Shown: in pieces, positions 18,871 to 27,566 of the stretch | Layout: every line of letters starts with the position of its first letter | Position numbering within the stretch: position 1 is the first letter of the stretch | Assembly (NCBI RefSeq): GCF_021729035.1 | Contig: NZ_JAJSAP010000003.1 | Coordinates: 1 to 64,000 of the forward strand | Direction: 5' to 3' | Length of the DNA stretch: 64,000 bases | Source: Microbulbifer sediminum | GTDB taxonomy: Bacteria > Pseudomonadota > Gammaproteobacteria > Pseudomonadales > Cellvibrionaceae | Notes under the pieces: model-generated | What the model was told of the DNA's origin: nothing | What the model saw: only the letters and a program-made list of their open reading frames with translations | The model's database searches: none | Program-made: the position numbers and the translations under genes

Positions 18871-20931
18871 ATGTGGCGTCTTGTTTTCAAGGGGGTTTGC
18901 CTGTGCACACTCGCGATCGCGCTTAGCGCCTGCGGCGGTGGTGGTAGCGGGGGAGGTGATAACGCCGGCGATCCCGGTGCAGGAGAAACAGATAGCGCCA
19001 GTGGCGGCAATGACAGCACTTCGGGAAGCGGGGATGGAAGCAGTTCAGTCGGTGGTACCTCGCTCGCCCTGGCAAACACTGAATACACTGTCTCCCATGT
19101 GCGCGGCCACTCCTATAGCCAGCGCCTCTACGCTATCAACATTACCGGGGATGCTAACTGGGAATTAGAAGAGTTCAACATTCCGGGAATAACCGCAGAT
19201 GTCACCAGCGGTCAGGGAAGCGGTAAGATTGTTCTCACTATGGATCTCACCAAAGTCCCTCGGGATCTCTCCACCCAGCGCTTTACAATCAAAAACACAG
19301 ATACCGCTGAGGAGGTCTTCGCAAACTTCACCTTCGACTTTCAGCTGCCCGAATTCTCCTTCGTGAATGACACCGTAGAGTTTGATGCAAGCCATGGATG
19401 GAATGACGCAATCCTGGAGAACACTGCTTACCTGAACACCGGCACCAATGCCTATACCACCACTATTACCGCCGACATCCCCATCACAGGTAGCTGGAAA
19501 GAGAACTCAGTAGATATTGACAACCGCTATCAAGCGGTTCCCCTGGAGCTTATCCCTTCTGCATTCTCAGAGGGCGAATACAGCGGCACTGTGACCTTAA
19601 CAGCCATGATCGATGGGGAGTCCATTGAAGCAAGCTTTGATATTGTCGTCAGGGCTTCACAGCATCGCTTGATCGCGCACGATAATGGAATCGCCCTTTC
19701 CAGCCTACCCGGCAAGCAGGTACTGGAAAAATCAGTCCTGATTGACGACAGTTACTGGCAAGGCGGCATTGACTGGAGCGCGCAGACTGATGCTGCCTGG
19801 CTCACCGTGAAAAATAGCGGTATTACCGGCGAGAAATTGACTATTAGCGCCAATCCTGCAGGCCTCGCCACCAATGAAACTCACATCGCAGAAATTATTT
19901 TAACGTCGCCAGATGCTGCTATAGAAAACACAGAGACCATTTATGTGGGATTGTGGGTCGGTGATACAGACCCCCCCGCCCAGGTTGAGATACCGACACT
20001 ACCCCACGGTACCGTGGCAGACCCGGTAAAGCCCCTGCTCTATGCCGTCAAAGACAATACAGTAGATGTTTACCATCTTTATACAGGCGAGCTTGTAACC
20101 TCTCACACCTTGCCATTTGAAAGAGTCAAGTCTCCTGTAATTTCCAGCGATGGTAAGACCTTATATATGCTTCGGGATGACAACTTAAAGAGCATTGCGT
20201 CCCTCAGCCTGGAGAGCCTCGAAACCAATTCGGTCAGTTACGACAATGTGCCCAGCCTTCTGAGAACCCTTCAGTACGCACGCACGAATGGAAAAGGGAT
20301 GCTCGTCTCCTCCTATTTCGTCAACAGCTATGGCGCTGACACCAAGCTGCTGATGGCAGATGCCCAGAGCCTTGCCGAGATCAGCTACAATGGAGAACCT
20401 GACACCATCTACTCCGGTGCCCTGGAGGTAAGTGGGGACAGCAGGGTTTACTGCGTCACCGATTCCTCTTCTTACAGCAGTGACCTCACGTGCCTTGACG
20501 CCACCTATTCCAGCCTGGACAACGAGGCTTCGACTGAGTGGCGCTCGGCCGCCTATGGTGGGAACGGCATCGACATTGCCGTCAATTTCGACGGCAGTAT
20601 TGTCTACCATGCAGCCGACCCGGGGTCAGCCATCTACCAGATAAGCACGGACAGTGGCTCAAGCAACCAGCTCTTCGATAATGATCGAGGGCTCTGCTGC
20701 CTGCAGATGGGACCTGAGGACCTGCTTTACACACTGGCATCATTCAGTAACGACGTCGGCGCCAATGATTTCTGGATCCTTGATCAGACAGGAAACGTTA
20801 ACGGTAGCGGTAAAATCTCCTCGGAAAGATCCTGGAATGCCAACATGCTCAACACGGAAGTATCCGCGGATGGAAATATCATTGTCACCCGCCCCAGCAA
20901 CCTGGACCTGCTGTTTTTACGTACTTACTAA
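18871..20931 (+). CDS. Large secreted lipoprotein with beta-sandwich and propeller-like parts
   Basis: The protein has 686 residues after a clear GAGGGGG ribosome binding site. A lipoprotein signal peptide ends in LSACGGGGSGGG, followed by a Gly/Ser/Asp linker to about residue 65. The middle (about 70-365) reads as repeated beta-sandwich domains; the stretch with IDWSAQTDAAWLTV and GLATNETHIAEIILTS resembles BACON domains. The C-terminal 300 residues (PLLYAVKDNTVDVYHLYTGE, SPVISSDGKTLYMLRDD) look like a YVTN/beta-propeller. Probable role is surface binding or adhesion. Its GC content is visibly lower than its neighbours, consistent with acquisition. It is flanked by an AT-rich leader and a strong terminator. 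Confidence 0.8.
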   Translation: MWRLVFKGVCLCTLAIALSACGGGGSGGGDNAGDPGAGETDSASGGNDSTSGSGDGSSSVGGTSLALANTEYTVSHVRGHSYSQRLYAINITGDANWELEEFNIPGITADVTSGQGSGKIVLTMDLTKVPRDLSTQRFTIKNTDTAEEVFANFTFDFQLPEFSFVNDTVEFDASHGWNDAILENTAYLNTGTNAYTTTITADIPITGSWKENSVDIDNRYQAVPLELIPSAFSEGEYSGTVTLTAMIDGESIEASFDIVVRASQHRLIAHDNGIALSSLPGKQVLEKSVLIDDSYWQGGIDWSAQTDAAWLTVKNSGITGEKLTISANPAGLATNETHIAEIILTSPDAAIENTETIYVGLWVGDTDPPAQVEIPTLPHGTVADPVKPLLYAVKDNTVDVYHLYTGELVTSHTLPFERVKSPVISSDGKTLYMLRDDNLKSIASLSLESLETNSVSYDNVPSLLRTLQYARTNGKGMLVSSYFVNSYGADTKLLMADAQSLAEISYNGEPDTIYSGALEVSGDSRVYCVTDSSSYSSDLTCLDATYSSLDNEASTEWRSAAYGGNGIDIAVNFDGSIVYHAADPGSAIYQISTDSGSSNQLFDNDRGLCCLQMGPEDLLYTLASFSNDVGANDFWILDQTGNVNGSGKISSERSWNANMLNTEVSADGNIIVTRPSNLDLLFLRTY

Positions 20932-20960
20932 AACTTTCGGGCGTTGACCGCGCCCCAAAG

Positions 20961-20996
20961 AAAAACCCCGGGGGATTTTTCCTCCCGGGGCTTTTG
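20961..20996. terminator. Bidirectional terminator between convergent genes
   Basis: CCCCGGGGGA pairs with CCTCCCGGGG across a T-rich loop, with AAAAA before and a T run after the stem. It serves both the lipoprotein gene (plus strand) and the MvaT-like gene (minus strand). Confidence 0.88.
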
Positions 20997-21050
20997 GTCA
21001 TAAGCTCGGCCCCACTGAAGTCAGCCGGAGAATCCTGACGCACACTGGGC

Positions 21051-21524
21051 TCAGATTTTCCACTCCTTGACGGTTTCCAGCCCATGCTCCTCAATCCACT
21101 GATTGAGCTGTTTCGGGTTACGCTTCTTCTTCTCTACAGTGCCACCTGTATACGGGTTGCGATAATGGCCCACTTCCAGTTTGGGCTCACTGGGTTTGCC
21201 GTTACCGGTCTTGCGGGCACGCTTGGGTCCCTCGCCGTTGCGCTTCAGTGAACGGGCCACGCGCGCCTTCAGGGTCTGCACATATTCCGGTGCATCTTCA
21301 TCGTCGAGCTGGGCCACGAGCCAGTTGACAATCGCTTCACCGCGGGCGACAAAGAACTCCTCCTCGTCCATCTGGTATTCCGCCGCCAGATTGACCAGGG
21401 CCTTGTCAAATGCAATGACTCCGTCTTTCTTGCGCTCAGCTTGAGCCATCTGCTCTTGCAGCTCTTCTATTTTGGCCTGGTGCTCGGCGATCTTCTGTTC
21501 AATCTGATCGAACTCCTGGAACAT
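21051..21524 (-). CDS. MvaT-type H-NS-like nucleoid protein
   Basis: The protein has 157 residues. The N-terminal half is a coiled coil (IEQKIAEHQAKIEELQEQMAQAERKK) suited to oligomerisation. A basic linker (KRNGEGPKRARKTG) leads to a C-terminal domain GHYRNPYTGGTVEKKKRNPKQL...EEHGLETVKEWKI. This aligns with the Pseudomonas MvaT domain, which has YxNPHTGxVVE, then GGN, then W near the end. The family silences AT-rich acquired DNA. The asparagine of the AT-pincer loop is kept, but the preceding Gly-Gly is Lys-Arg. It is longer than Pseudomonas MvaT (about 124 residues) through an extended middle. A 600-bp AT-rich region lies upstream. Confidence 0.82.
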   Translation of the reverse strand: MFQEFDQIEQKIAEHQAKIEELQEQMAQAERKKDGVIAFDKALVNLAAEYQMDEEEFFVARGEAIVNWLVAQLDDEDAPEYVQTLKARVARSLKRNGEGPKRARKTGNGKPSEPKLEVGHYRNPYTGGTVEKKKRNPKQLNQWIEEHGLETVKEWKI

Positions 21525-22130
21525 TCACTCCACCTCGACTTATATGGTATTGATAGTGTTAGTTTTTCAGGCAGCGCTATTTTTCCGCTTGAATTCCCGC
21601 TCAGGAATATTTCGCCAGCAGGCTTCAAGCAGTCGATAACTTATATCCCGAAAAAAGAAATTGATGATTGTTATTTATTGCCCTGGATAAACTGAAGCGC
21701 AATCACGCTTCATTAACCGGGCTCTGGGACTGCCCGGTTTGCAAAGGTTTCCAGCCGGGCCAAACCGGTTATTACTGAACCGTAATATAAATGACAACTT
21801 CCTGAACATAACTTCCTGTCCCGGTTTGCAGAAAGCCAGACAAACGACCTTATTCAAAATCCCGGTAAGTATAAATCATTTATTACATGACTAATGCAGC
21901 CGCTCGCAGGGGTAATGGCGGGCGGGATCCGAATAATAAGCCCTCCCCCCCAAATATCAACTCATATCAAATGTATTCAACGACGCCCCAGGCCAAGCAG
22001 AACACTTGTTCCATTTCGGCCGGCCGAACCACAAAATTGTTCTACTCCCGCGCTGGCGCGAAGTTCATTCGCTTGGTGTCCAACCGGGCATGACCTATGC
22101 TACTTGGGCTGAAAAACTCCGGGGGCCGAC
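21525..22130. other. AT-rich intergenic region with several hairpins, no gene seen
   Basis: This 606-bp gap between divergently transcribed genes has no convincing coding frame. It holds TGAAGCG/CGCTTCA (21693-21712), AACCGGGC/GCCCGGTT (21715-21739) and a further GGTTT/AAACC hairpin. CCCGGTTTGCA occurs twice (about 21733 and 21820). It probably contains the promoters of the MvaT-like and CBS genes; low GC suits self-silencing by an H-NS analogue. No riboswitch or small RNA could be recognised by eye. Confidence 0.55.
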
Positions 22131-22577
22131 ATGTCCAAATCGCACGATATCCACCAGATGCCCACACTCGCCGCCGTAATGACGCCTTTCCCATTGCATA
22201 TCGATATCAATGCGCCCGTAGAGGCAGCACTGGAAATGATGGAGGAGCACGGTGTCCACCACCTGCCGGTGACACGGGATGGCGATCTGGAGACCATTAT
22301 CTCGCGGGGCGATATCGAACGCGCCAACGCGCCGGGACACCGGCTGGAAGAGCAGCAGCTGTATGTCCATGACCTCTGTGCCAGGCGGCCCTACATTGCC
22401 GACATCCACGACCCTCTCGACCGGATCCTGTTGGCCATGGCGGATACCGGCATAGGCTCGGTACTGGTGATGCGTGAGGGGGAGCTGGCCGGCATCGTCA
22501 CAGTGACGGACGTATTGCGCTTCTGCGGCAAGCTGCTCGCCGAACTGGCACAACCGGTGGACGATTCCATTGCCTGA
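22131..22577 (+). CDS. Two-CBS-domain protein
   Basis: The protein has 148 residues consisting of a tandem CBS pair and nothing else. CBS1 begins VMTPFPLHIDINAPVEAALEMM and CBS2 begins LCARRPYIADIHDPLDRILL. Each ends with the usual strand and helix (GDLETIISRGDIE, GELAGIVTVTDVL). Stand-alone CBS pairs bind adenine nucleotides and regulate partner enzymes or channels; the partner is unknown here. It is convergent with the DASS transporter, 19 bp away, so functional coupling is possible but not shown. Confidence 0.9.
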   Translation: MSKSHDIHQMPTLAAVMTPFPLHIDINAPVEAALEMMEEHGVHHLPVTRDGDLETIISRGDIERANAPGHRLEEQQLYVHDLCARRPYIADIHDPLDRILLAMADTGIGSVLVMREGELAGIVTVTDVLRFCGKLLAELAQPVDDSIA

Positions 22578-22596
22578 CTGGCCGATGTGGACCAGC

Positions 22597-24465
22597 TCAT
22601 AATGGCCACACCCAAAGCAGCATGGGCACGCTGACGATGATCACCAGGATTTCCATGGGAAGCCCCATCTGCCAGTAATCGCTGAACTTGAAGCCCCCCG
22701 GCCCCAGGATTAGGGTATTGTTCTGGTGCCCAACCGGGGTCAGGAAGGCACAGGACGAGCCGATGGCCACAGCCATCAGGAAGCTGTCCGGGTTCACCTG
22801 CAGCTGGGCCGCGGCGCTGACGGCAATCGAGCACATGACCGCTGCCGTCGCGGCATTGTTCATAAAATCCGACAGGGTCATCGTCACCACCAAAAGGATA
22901 ACCAGGGTGATCACCGCGTTGCCCTGGGCGACATTATCGAGCAACACCTGCGCCACCAGGTCCGCGGCACCGATCTGCTCCATCGCCTCTGCCACCGTGA
23001 TCAATGCGCCCAGCAGCACTATCACGGCCCCGTCCACAGACTCATAGACATTGCGCAGCGGCATCACTTTAAGCGCCATATAAGCCAGTACACAGGCGGC
23101 GAACGAGATCGCTGCCGGCAGCAACCCGAACGCGGCACCGGCAACGGCCAGCGCCATGGCCACCAGGGCCACCACTGCTTTTTCAGTATTGGGGATACTG
23201 ATATCCCGCGTCGCCAGTGGCACACAGCCCTGCTCTGCGGCAAAGGTGTTCAGGCTGTAGTCGGTGCCCATCATCAACAGGGCATCCCCCGGGCGCAGCG
23301 GTGTGGAGCGCAGCCGCCGGACAGAGCGGCGCCCCTGGCGCGAAAGCGCCAGCAGGTTAATTTCGTAGCGTGCCGGCAACCGCAGCATACGGGAGGTACG
23401 ACCGGTGAGCGGTGAATCCGGCATTACCACCAGCTCCCGCAACTGGATATCGTCCTCCGTCGAGCGCTCCTTGTCTTTTTCTCCGTTATCGCCATTCGGG
23501 CCACGGGACTTTTTCTCCGTTTGCTCCCCGCGTTTTTCCTGTTTTTTTTCCTTTTTATCTGTCGCACTGTGTTCTTCCGGGTCTGCCGTCAGGCGCAGGC
23601 CCAGTTTCGCCACCGACGAGGTCAACGCCTCGGGCTCTGCCTCCATGATCAGGATATCGCCGCTACGGATACGCTGTGCCGGGGTGGCCGGTGAGACCCG
23701 GATGTCGTTGTGCACCACACCCACCACCTGCGCATCCTCCTCCTCCAGCATCTGGGATATTTCCCACAGGGTTTTGCCATCGGCGGCGCTTTTCTCTTCC
23801 ACCAGGGCCTCGGTCAGGTAAGTACCGGTATCAAACGTGGCGGCCCCGGCCTGGGTGCGGAAGGGAACGAGACGCCAGCCCACCAGTGACACGAAAGCCA
23901 CCCCCACCAGGGCTACCACCAGCCCGACCGGGGTAAAGTCGAACATGCCGTAACTGCCGGCCCCGGCGGAGTCGCGGAAACCGGATACGATCAGGTTGGG
24001 CGGAGTGCCAATCAGGGTGGTCATGCCGCCGAGGATGGTGCCGAAGGACAGCGGCATCAGCACCTTGCCAGGTGGCAGCTTGTTCCGCTCGGCAACGTCT
24101 GCCGCCACCGGCATCAGCAGGGCCATGGCCCCAACGTTGTTCATGAAGCCCGACATCAGGGCCCCCACCGCCGTCAACGCGGCGATGATGGCGGTGACAC
24201 TGCCGGTCCTGGGAATCAGGCGCTGCGCAAGGGCACCCATGGCACCGGTGCTCTGAAGCCCGCGGCTCAGGATCAGTACACAGGCCACGGTCACCACCGC
24301 CGGGTGGCCAAACCCGTCAAAGGCATCCTCCGGCTGGACCAGCCCGGTCACCACACAGGCCAGCAGGGATCCCAGGGCCACCATGTCGTGGCGCCAGTTG
24401 CCCCAGATGAACATGGCGATGGTGATGGTGAGGATAATGAATAGCGTCAGCTGTTCGAGCGTCAT
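22597..24465 (-). CDS. SLC13/DASS family transporter with two TrkA_C domains
   Basis: The protein has 622 residues from the ATG at 24465; an upstream TTG is a less likely start. Two membrane halves each carry the DASS hairpin motif (SGFMNNVGAMALLMPV and SDFMNNAATAAVMCSI). Between them sit two cytosolic TrkA_C (RCK_C) domains, each with a nucleotide or ligand pocket (GVVHNDIRVSPATPAQRIRSGD; RRLRSTPLRPGDALLMMG). Relatives move sulfate, dicarboxylates or other anions, and the substrate here is not predictable. The two TrkA_C domains are joined by a highly charged Lys/Glu insert of about 40 residues, unusual for the family. It is divergent from mnmH. Confidence 0.9.
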   Translation of the reverse strand: MTLEQLTLFIILTITIAMFIWGNWRHDMVALGSLLACVVTGLVQPEDAFDGFGHPAVVTVACVLILSRGLQSTGAMGALAQRLIPRTGSVTAIIAALTAVGALMSGFMNNVGAMALLMPVAADVAERNKLPPGKVLMPLSFGTILGGMTTLIGTPPNLIVSGFRDSAGAGSYGMFDFTPVGLVVALVGVAFVSLVGWRLVPFRTQAGAATFDTGTYLTEALVEEKSAADGKTLWEISQMLEEEDAQVVGVVHNDIRVSPATPAQRIRSGDILIMEAEPEALTSSVAKLGLRLTADPEEHSATDKKEKKQEKRGEQTEKKSRGPNGDNGEKDKERSTEDDIQLRELVVMPDSPLTGRTSRMLRLPARYEINLLALSRQGRRSVRRLRSTPLRPGDALLMMGTDYSLNTFAAEQGCVPLATRDISIPNTEKAVVALVAMALAVAGAAFGLLPAAISFAACVLAYMALKVMPLRNVYESVDGAVIVLLGALITVAEAMEQIGAADLVAQVLLDNVAQGNAVITLVILLVVTMTLSDFMNNAATAAVMCSIAVSAAAQLQVNPDSFLMAVAIGSSCAFLTPVGHQNNTLILGPGGFKFSDYWQMGLPMEILVIIVSVPMLLWVWPL

Positions 24466-24548
24466 TGGGAGCCGCGTCCGTGGCAACCTGGTCCTGTGGA
24501 AAAACTCTTTTCAGGTTACACTCACGCCGCCATCTGAGGAGTCTTGAT

Positions 24549-25628
24549 TTGCGCCACAACACCGACAACTACCGCCAGCTGTTCCTGGACGACGTCCCAC
24601 TGATGGATGTGCGCGCCCCGGTGGAATTCGCCCGCGGCGCCTTCCCCACCAGCGAGAACCTGCCCCTGCTGGACGACCACCAGCGGGAGGCTGTAGGTAT
24701 CGAGTACAAGCAGGCCGGGCAGGATGCCGCCATTGAGCTTGGCTGGACCCTGGCCACCGACGAGGTGCGGGCCGACCGCCTGGCCGCCTGGCGCGCGTTC
24801 GTCGGGCGCCACCCGAATGGATACCTGTACTGTTTCCGCGGCGGGCTGCGGTCCCGCACCACCCAGCAGCTCCTGCGTGAGGCCGGCATCGACTATCCGC
24901 TCGTCGAGGGCGGCTACAAGGCCATGCGCAACTTCCTGATCGAAGAGCTGACACGACAATGCGCGCACCTGTCATTTGTGGTGCTGAGCGGCCATACCGG
25001 TTCCGGCAAAACCGAGCTGCTGCACTACGCCCGGCGCGCGGTAGACCTGGAAGGCATCGCACGGCACCGCGGCTCCTCCTTTGGGCGCACCGGGCTGCCG
25101 CAGCCCTCTCAGATCGATTTCGAGAACAGGCTCGCTACCGAACTCCTGAAACTGGGCGAGGAATCAGGGGAAGTCTTCCTGGAGGACGAGAGTCGCCTGA
25201 TCGGGCGTTGCGCCCTGCCGGTCATCATGCGCCAGGGGATGCATGTGGCGCCGCGGGTGCTCGTGGACGAGCCGGTGGAGAATCGCGCCCGCCGCATTGT
25301 GCGTGACTATGTCAGCACGGCACTGACTCGCTTTGCCGACGCGGATGAGGGCCCCCATGCAGCTCTGGGAGAAGAGCTTCGCGCCAGCCTCGCCCGTCTG
25401 CGCAAGCGCCTGGGTGGCCTGCGGCACCAACAGCTGGACGAACAGCTCGCCAGTGCCAACGCCGAGCTTGCCCGCTGCGGTGACAGCGAGGGCTATATCC
25501 CTGTTGTCATTTCCCTGCTGCGCGATTACTACGACCGCGCCTACGACCACACGATGCAGAAGCACGCGGGCACTGTGCTTTTCCGTGGCACTTATGCAGA
25601 GGTGGCGGAGTGGCTGCAATCCCGCTAG
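24549..25628 (+). CDS. mnmH: tRNA 2-selenouridine synthase
   Basis: The protein has 359 residues from a TTG start preceded by GAGGAG eight bases upstream; this gives the E. coli length (364) and begins with the conserved rhodanese strand. MnmH (YbbB, SelU) replaces sulfur with selenium in wobble 2-thiouridine of tRNAs, via a geranylated intermediate, using selenophosphate. The rhodanese domain has its catalytic cysteine in YLYCFRGGLRSRT. A P-loop (LSGHTGSGKTELL) near residue 145 starts the second domain. Together with selD (14051) it makes a complete selenouridine trait in one window. It is divergent from the DASS transporter gene. Confidence 0.93.
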   Translation: MRHNTDNYRQLFLDDVPLMDVRAPVEFARGAFPTSENLPLLDDHQREAVGIEYKQAGQDAAIELGWTLATDEVRADRLAAWRAFVGRHPNGYLYCFRGGLRSRTTQQLLREAGIDYPLVEGGYKAMRNFLIEELTRQCAHLSFVVLSGHTGSGKTELLHYARRAVDLEGIARHRGSSFGRTGLPQPSQIDFENRLATELLKLGEESGEVFLEDESRLIGRCALPVIMRQGMHVAPRVLVDEPVENRARRIVRDYVSTALTRFADADEGPHAALGEELRASLARLRKRLGGLRHQQLDEQLASANAELARCGDSEGYIPVVISLLRDYYDRAYDHTMQKHAGTVLFRGTYAEVAEWLQSR

Positions 25629-25663
25629 CCAGCTGAAGTGGCGATAGCCACCGGAAAGGCTGC

Positions 25664-26608
25664 TCAGGAAGTGGGAGAAGTTCGGGTCAGCTGGAAACGG
25701 CGCGCCAACAGCCGGTCGCGCAGGCGCCGGGGCAGCCAGCGCGCCATCCACGGCAACAGGGTGCTGCGGTTGCCGATCCGCACCAGGCGCCGGGGCCGCT
25801 TGCGCAGCAACTCCCTCACCAGCTGCCGTGCCATCTCACTGGCCAGGGTCGCATTATGCTGCGACTCCTGGGCTCGCGCCCGCACAGCATCCTCCTGCCG
25901 CTTGTACCAGGAATCCGGGGCCAGCAGGCCGCGCAGTGAAACCTCGGCGTGGCGACCGAACTCGGATGCAATGGCTCCCGGCTGCACCGTCATCACGCGA
26001 ATGCCGAATGGTTTCAGCTCCAGCCGCAATACATCCGATAACGTGTGCAACGCCGCCTTGGAGGCGCAATAGGCGCCGGAGAAAGGGGTCGGCAGTATCC
26101 CGGATACCGAGCCAATATTGCAGATCAGCCCGCGTCGCGCAGACCGCATCAGTGGCGCACAGGCGCGGATCAGCGCCATGGGGGCAAAGACATTGGTACG
26201 GAACTGGTTCTCCAGCGCCCGCGTATCGAGCTCGATCAGCGGGCCCATCTGGCCATAGCCGGCATTGTTGATCAGGATATCCAGGCGGCCGTATGCGGCC
26301 TTGAGGGCGTGCACGACACGATTGATATCAGCCTGGGAGTTGACGTCCAGCGCCTCGGTGGCAATCCCCATGTCGGCCAGCTCCTGCAGGCTTTCCGGGC
26401 GCCGGGCAGTGGCAATAACGATAGTGCCGCGGCGATGCAGGGCCAGGGCCAGCTCCCGGCCGATGCCACTGGAACACCCGGTGATCAGCGCCACCCGGTC
26501 GGGCACTATGTACCCGCGGCCGATCTGTACCAAGCTCTCGGCGGCAAAGCCGGCGTCGGAAGGGCGATAATTCGAGGCGGGCGGTCTACTCACTGGTCGC
26601 GGCTCCAC
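25664..26608 (-). CDS. Short-chain dehydrogenase/reductase
   Basis: The protein has 314 residues from a GTG; an alternative GTG at 26506 would remove a 34-residue N-terminus that lacks homology and may be the true start. It is a classical SDR fold with TGCSSGIG (cofactor), NNAG, and catalytic S, Y and K in IGSVSGI...YCASKAA. The C-terminal tail is strongly basic (RELLRKRPRRLVRIG, WLPRRLRDRLLARRF), suggesting contact with the membrane or a polyanion. The substrate is unknown. It follows the glyoxalase-like gene by only 5 bp and is probably co-transcribed with it. Confidence 0.88.
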   Translation of the reverse strand: MEPRPVSRPPASNYRPSDAGFAAESLVQIGRGYIVPDRVALITGCSSGIGRELALALHRRGTIVIATARRPESLQELADMGIATEALDVNSQADINRVVHALKAAYGRLDILINNAGYGQMGPLIELDTRALENQFRTNVFAPMALIRACAPLMRSARRGLICNIGSVSGILPTPFSGAYCASKAALHTLSDVLRLELKPFGIRVMTVQPGAIASEFGRHAEVSLRGLLAPDSWYKRQEDAVRARAQESQHNATLASEMARQLVRELLRKRPRRLVRIGNRSTLLPWMARWLPRRLRDRLLARRFQLTRTSPTS

Positions 26609-26613
26609 GATCC

Positions 26614-27009
26614 TTACGTTGCACCGGCCGGTGCCGGCGATTGCTCACGAAAATGGGGGTTCTCGATCAGGCCGAAAATATTGCCGAACGGATCGAGGAA
26701 GCTGGCCATCAATATGCCATCTCCCACATCCACCGTCTCGCTGTGCTGACGCGCACCCAGGGCATTCAACCGCTCCACCTCCGCGGCGATATTGGCAACG
26801 CCCCAGTAGGCAACCACACCATCGGCCCGGCTGGTGACACTGCGGGCATCAGGGTTCAGGCCCAGTTCAAACCCGCCCACGTCAAAGCCTACATAGCATT
26901 CGCTGTCGAAATAGGGTTCGAGCTCCAGCGCCGCGATGTACCAGCCTCGCGCCTCCGCGAGGTCCGGGACACCGTAAACGACGGTGCGCAAACCGAGAAA
27001 CCGCCCCAT
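26614..27009 (-). CDS. Glyoxalase/bleomycin-resistance (VOC) family protein
   Basis: The protein has 131 residues and a single VOC module with two beta-alpha-beta-beta-beta units. It starts FLGLRTVVYGVPDLAEARGWY and ends DPFGNIFGLIENP, the usual strand carrying a metal-ligand glutamate (E118 region). Metal ligands are only partly recognisable. VOC proteins act as dimers on varied small substrates, so no reaction is assigned. It is separated by 5 bp from the downstream SDR, with which it likely forms a two-gene unit. Confidence 0.86.
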   Translation of the reverse strand: MGRFLGLRTVVYGVPDLAEARGWYIAALELEPYFDSECYVGFDVGGFELGLNPDARSVTSRADGVVAYWGVANIAAEVERLNALGARQHSETVDVGDGILMASFLDPFGNIFGLIENPHFREQSPAPAGAT

Positions 27010-27099
27010 CCGGAGACCTCTTTTTATCGTTATCTGCTCTGCTGGCCCCGGGCTCTGACAGCAGCCGCCACTATTTCGCCTGTTGGCACGCCGCGTACC

Positions 27100-27468
27100 C
27101 TACTGCAGCTCGTGCTCGAGCTGCTCCAGCAGGTCCAGGGGCTCCAGCTCGATGCCTTCCAGCTCGCTGTTCCAGTTGATGCCCACCAGCAGCACGTCGT
27201 CGTGCATGCCGGTCAGCCAGTCGTCCATAAACTCTTCCAGGTCAATCGCCACCACCCGGTAACCGGCCCAGTCGCCGGAGATATGCCCCTCGGCAAACTC
27301 CCGCTGTGACCAGAAAGGCATCACATCCGTTTCCGGGTATTTTTCCGACGCGCACAGCGCAAAGCCCTCTTCCCCCTCGAGGGCCCAGACACACCCCTGC
27401 GCCGCCGCTTCCGGCAGGAATCGCGCGCAGTTGTCCTCGAAATCATTGCTCAGGGGTTCGACTTGCAT
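27100..27468 (-). CDS. DUF2750-like acidic cytosolic protein
   Basis: The protein has 122 residues, strongly acidic, with no signal peptide or membrane helix. The motif GCVWALEGEEGFALC and the later MPFWSQREFAEGHI with ACCESSORY acidic tail (IELEPLDLLEQLEHEL) match the DUF2750 family of small proteins seen across gammaproteobacteria. The function of the family is unknown. It stands alone, with about 90 bp on each side. Confidence 0.75.
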   Translation of the reverse strand: MQVEPLSNDFEDNCARFLPEAAAQGCVWALEGEEGFALCASEKYPETDVMPFWSQREFAEGHISGDWAGYRVVAIDLEEFMDDWLTGMHDDVLLVGINWNSELEGIELEPLDLLEQLEHELQ

Positions 27469-27566
27469 GGCAGCAGCACCTTGGAATTCGATGGCAGTTT
27501 ACGCCAGTTTCGCGAGAGGCACCAAAGGCAACCTGCGGCTGCGCGATCGATCGACGCAGACCGGGA

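Noticed and set aside
21525..22130. CRISPR-like repeats or a small RNA in the AT-rich gap
   Set aside because: The repeated CCCGGTTTGCA occurs only twice at irregular spacing and the hairpins differ from each other; no array structure.
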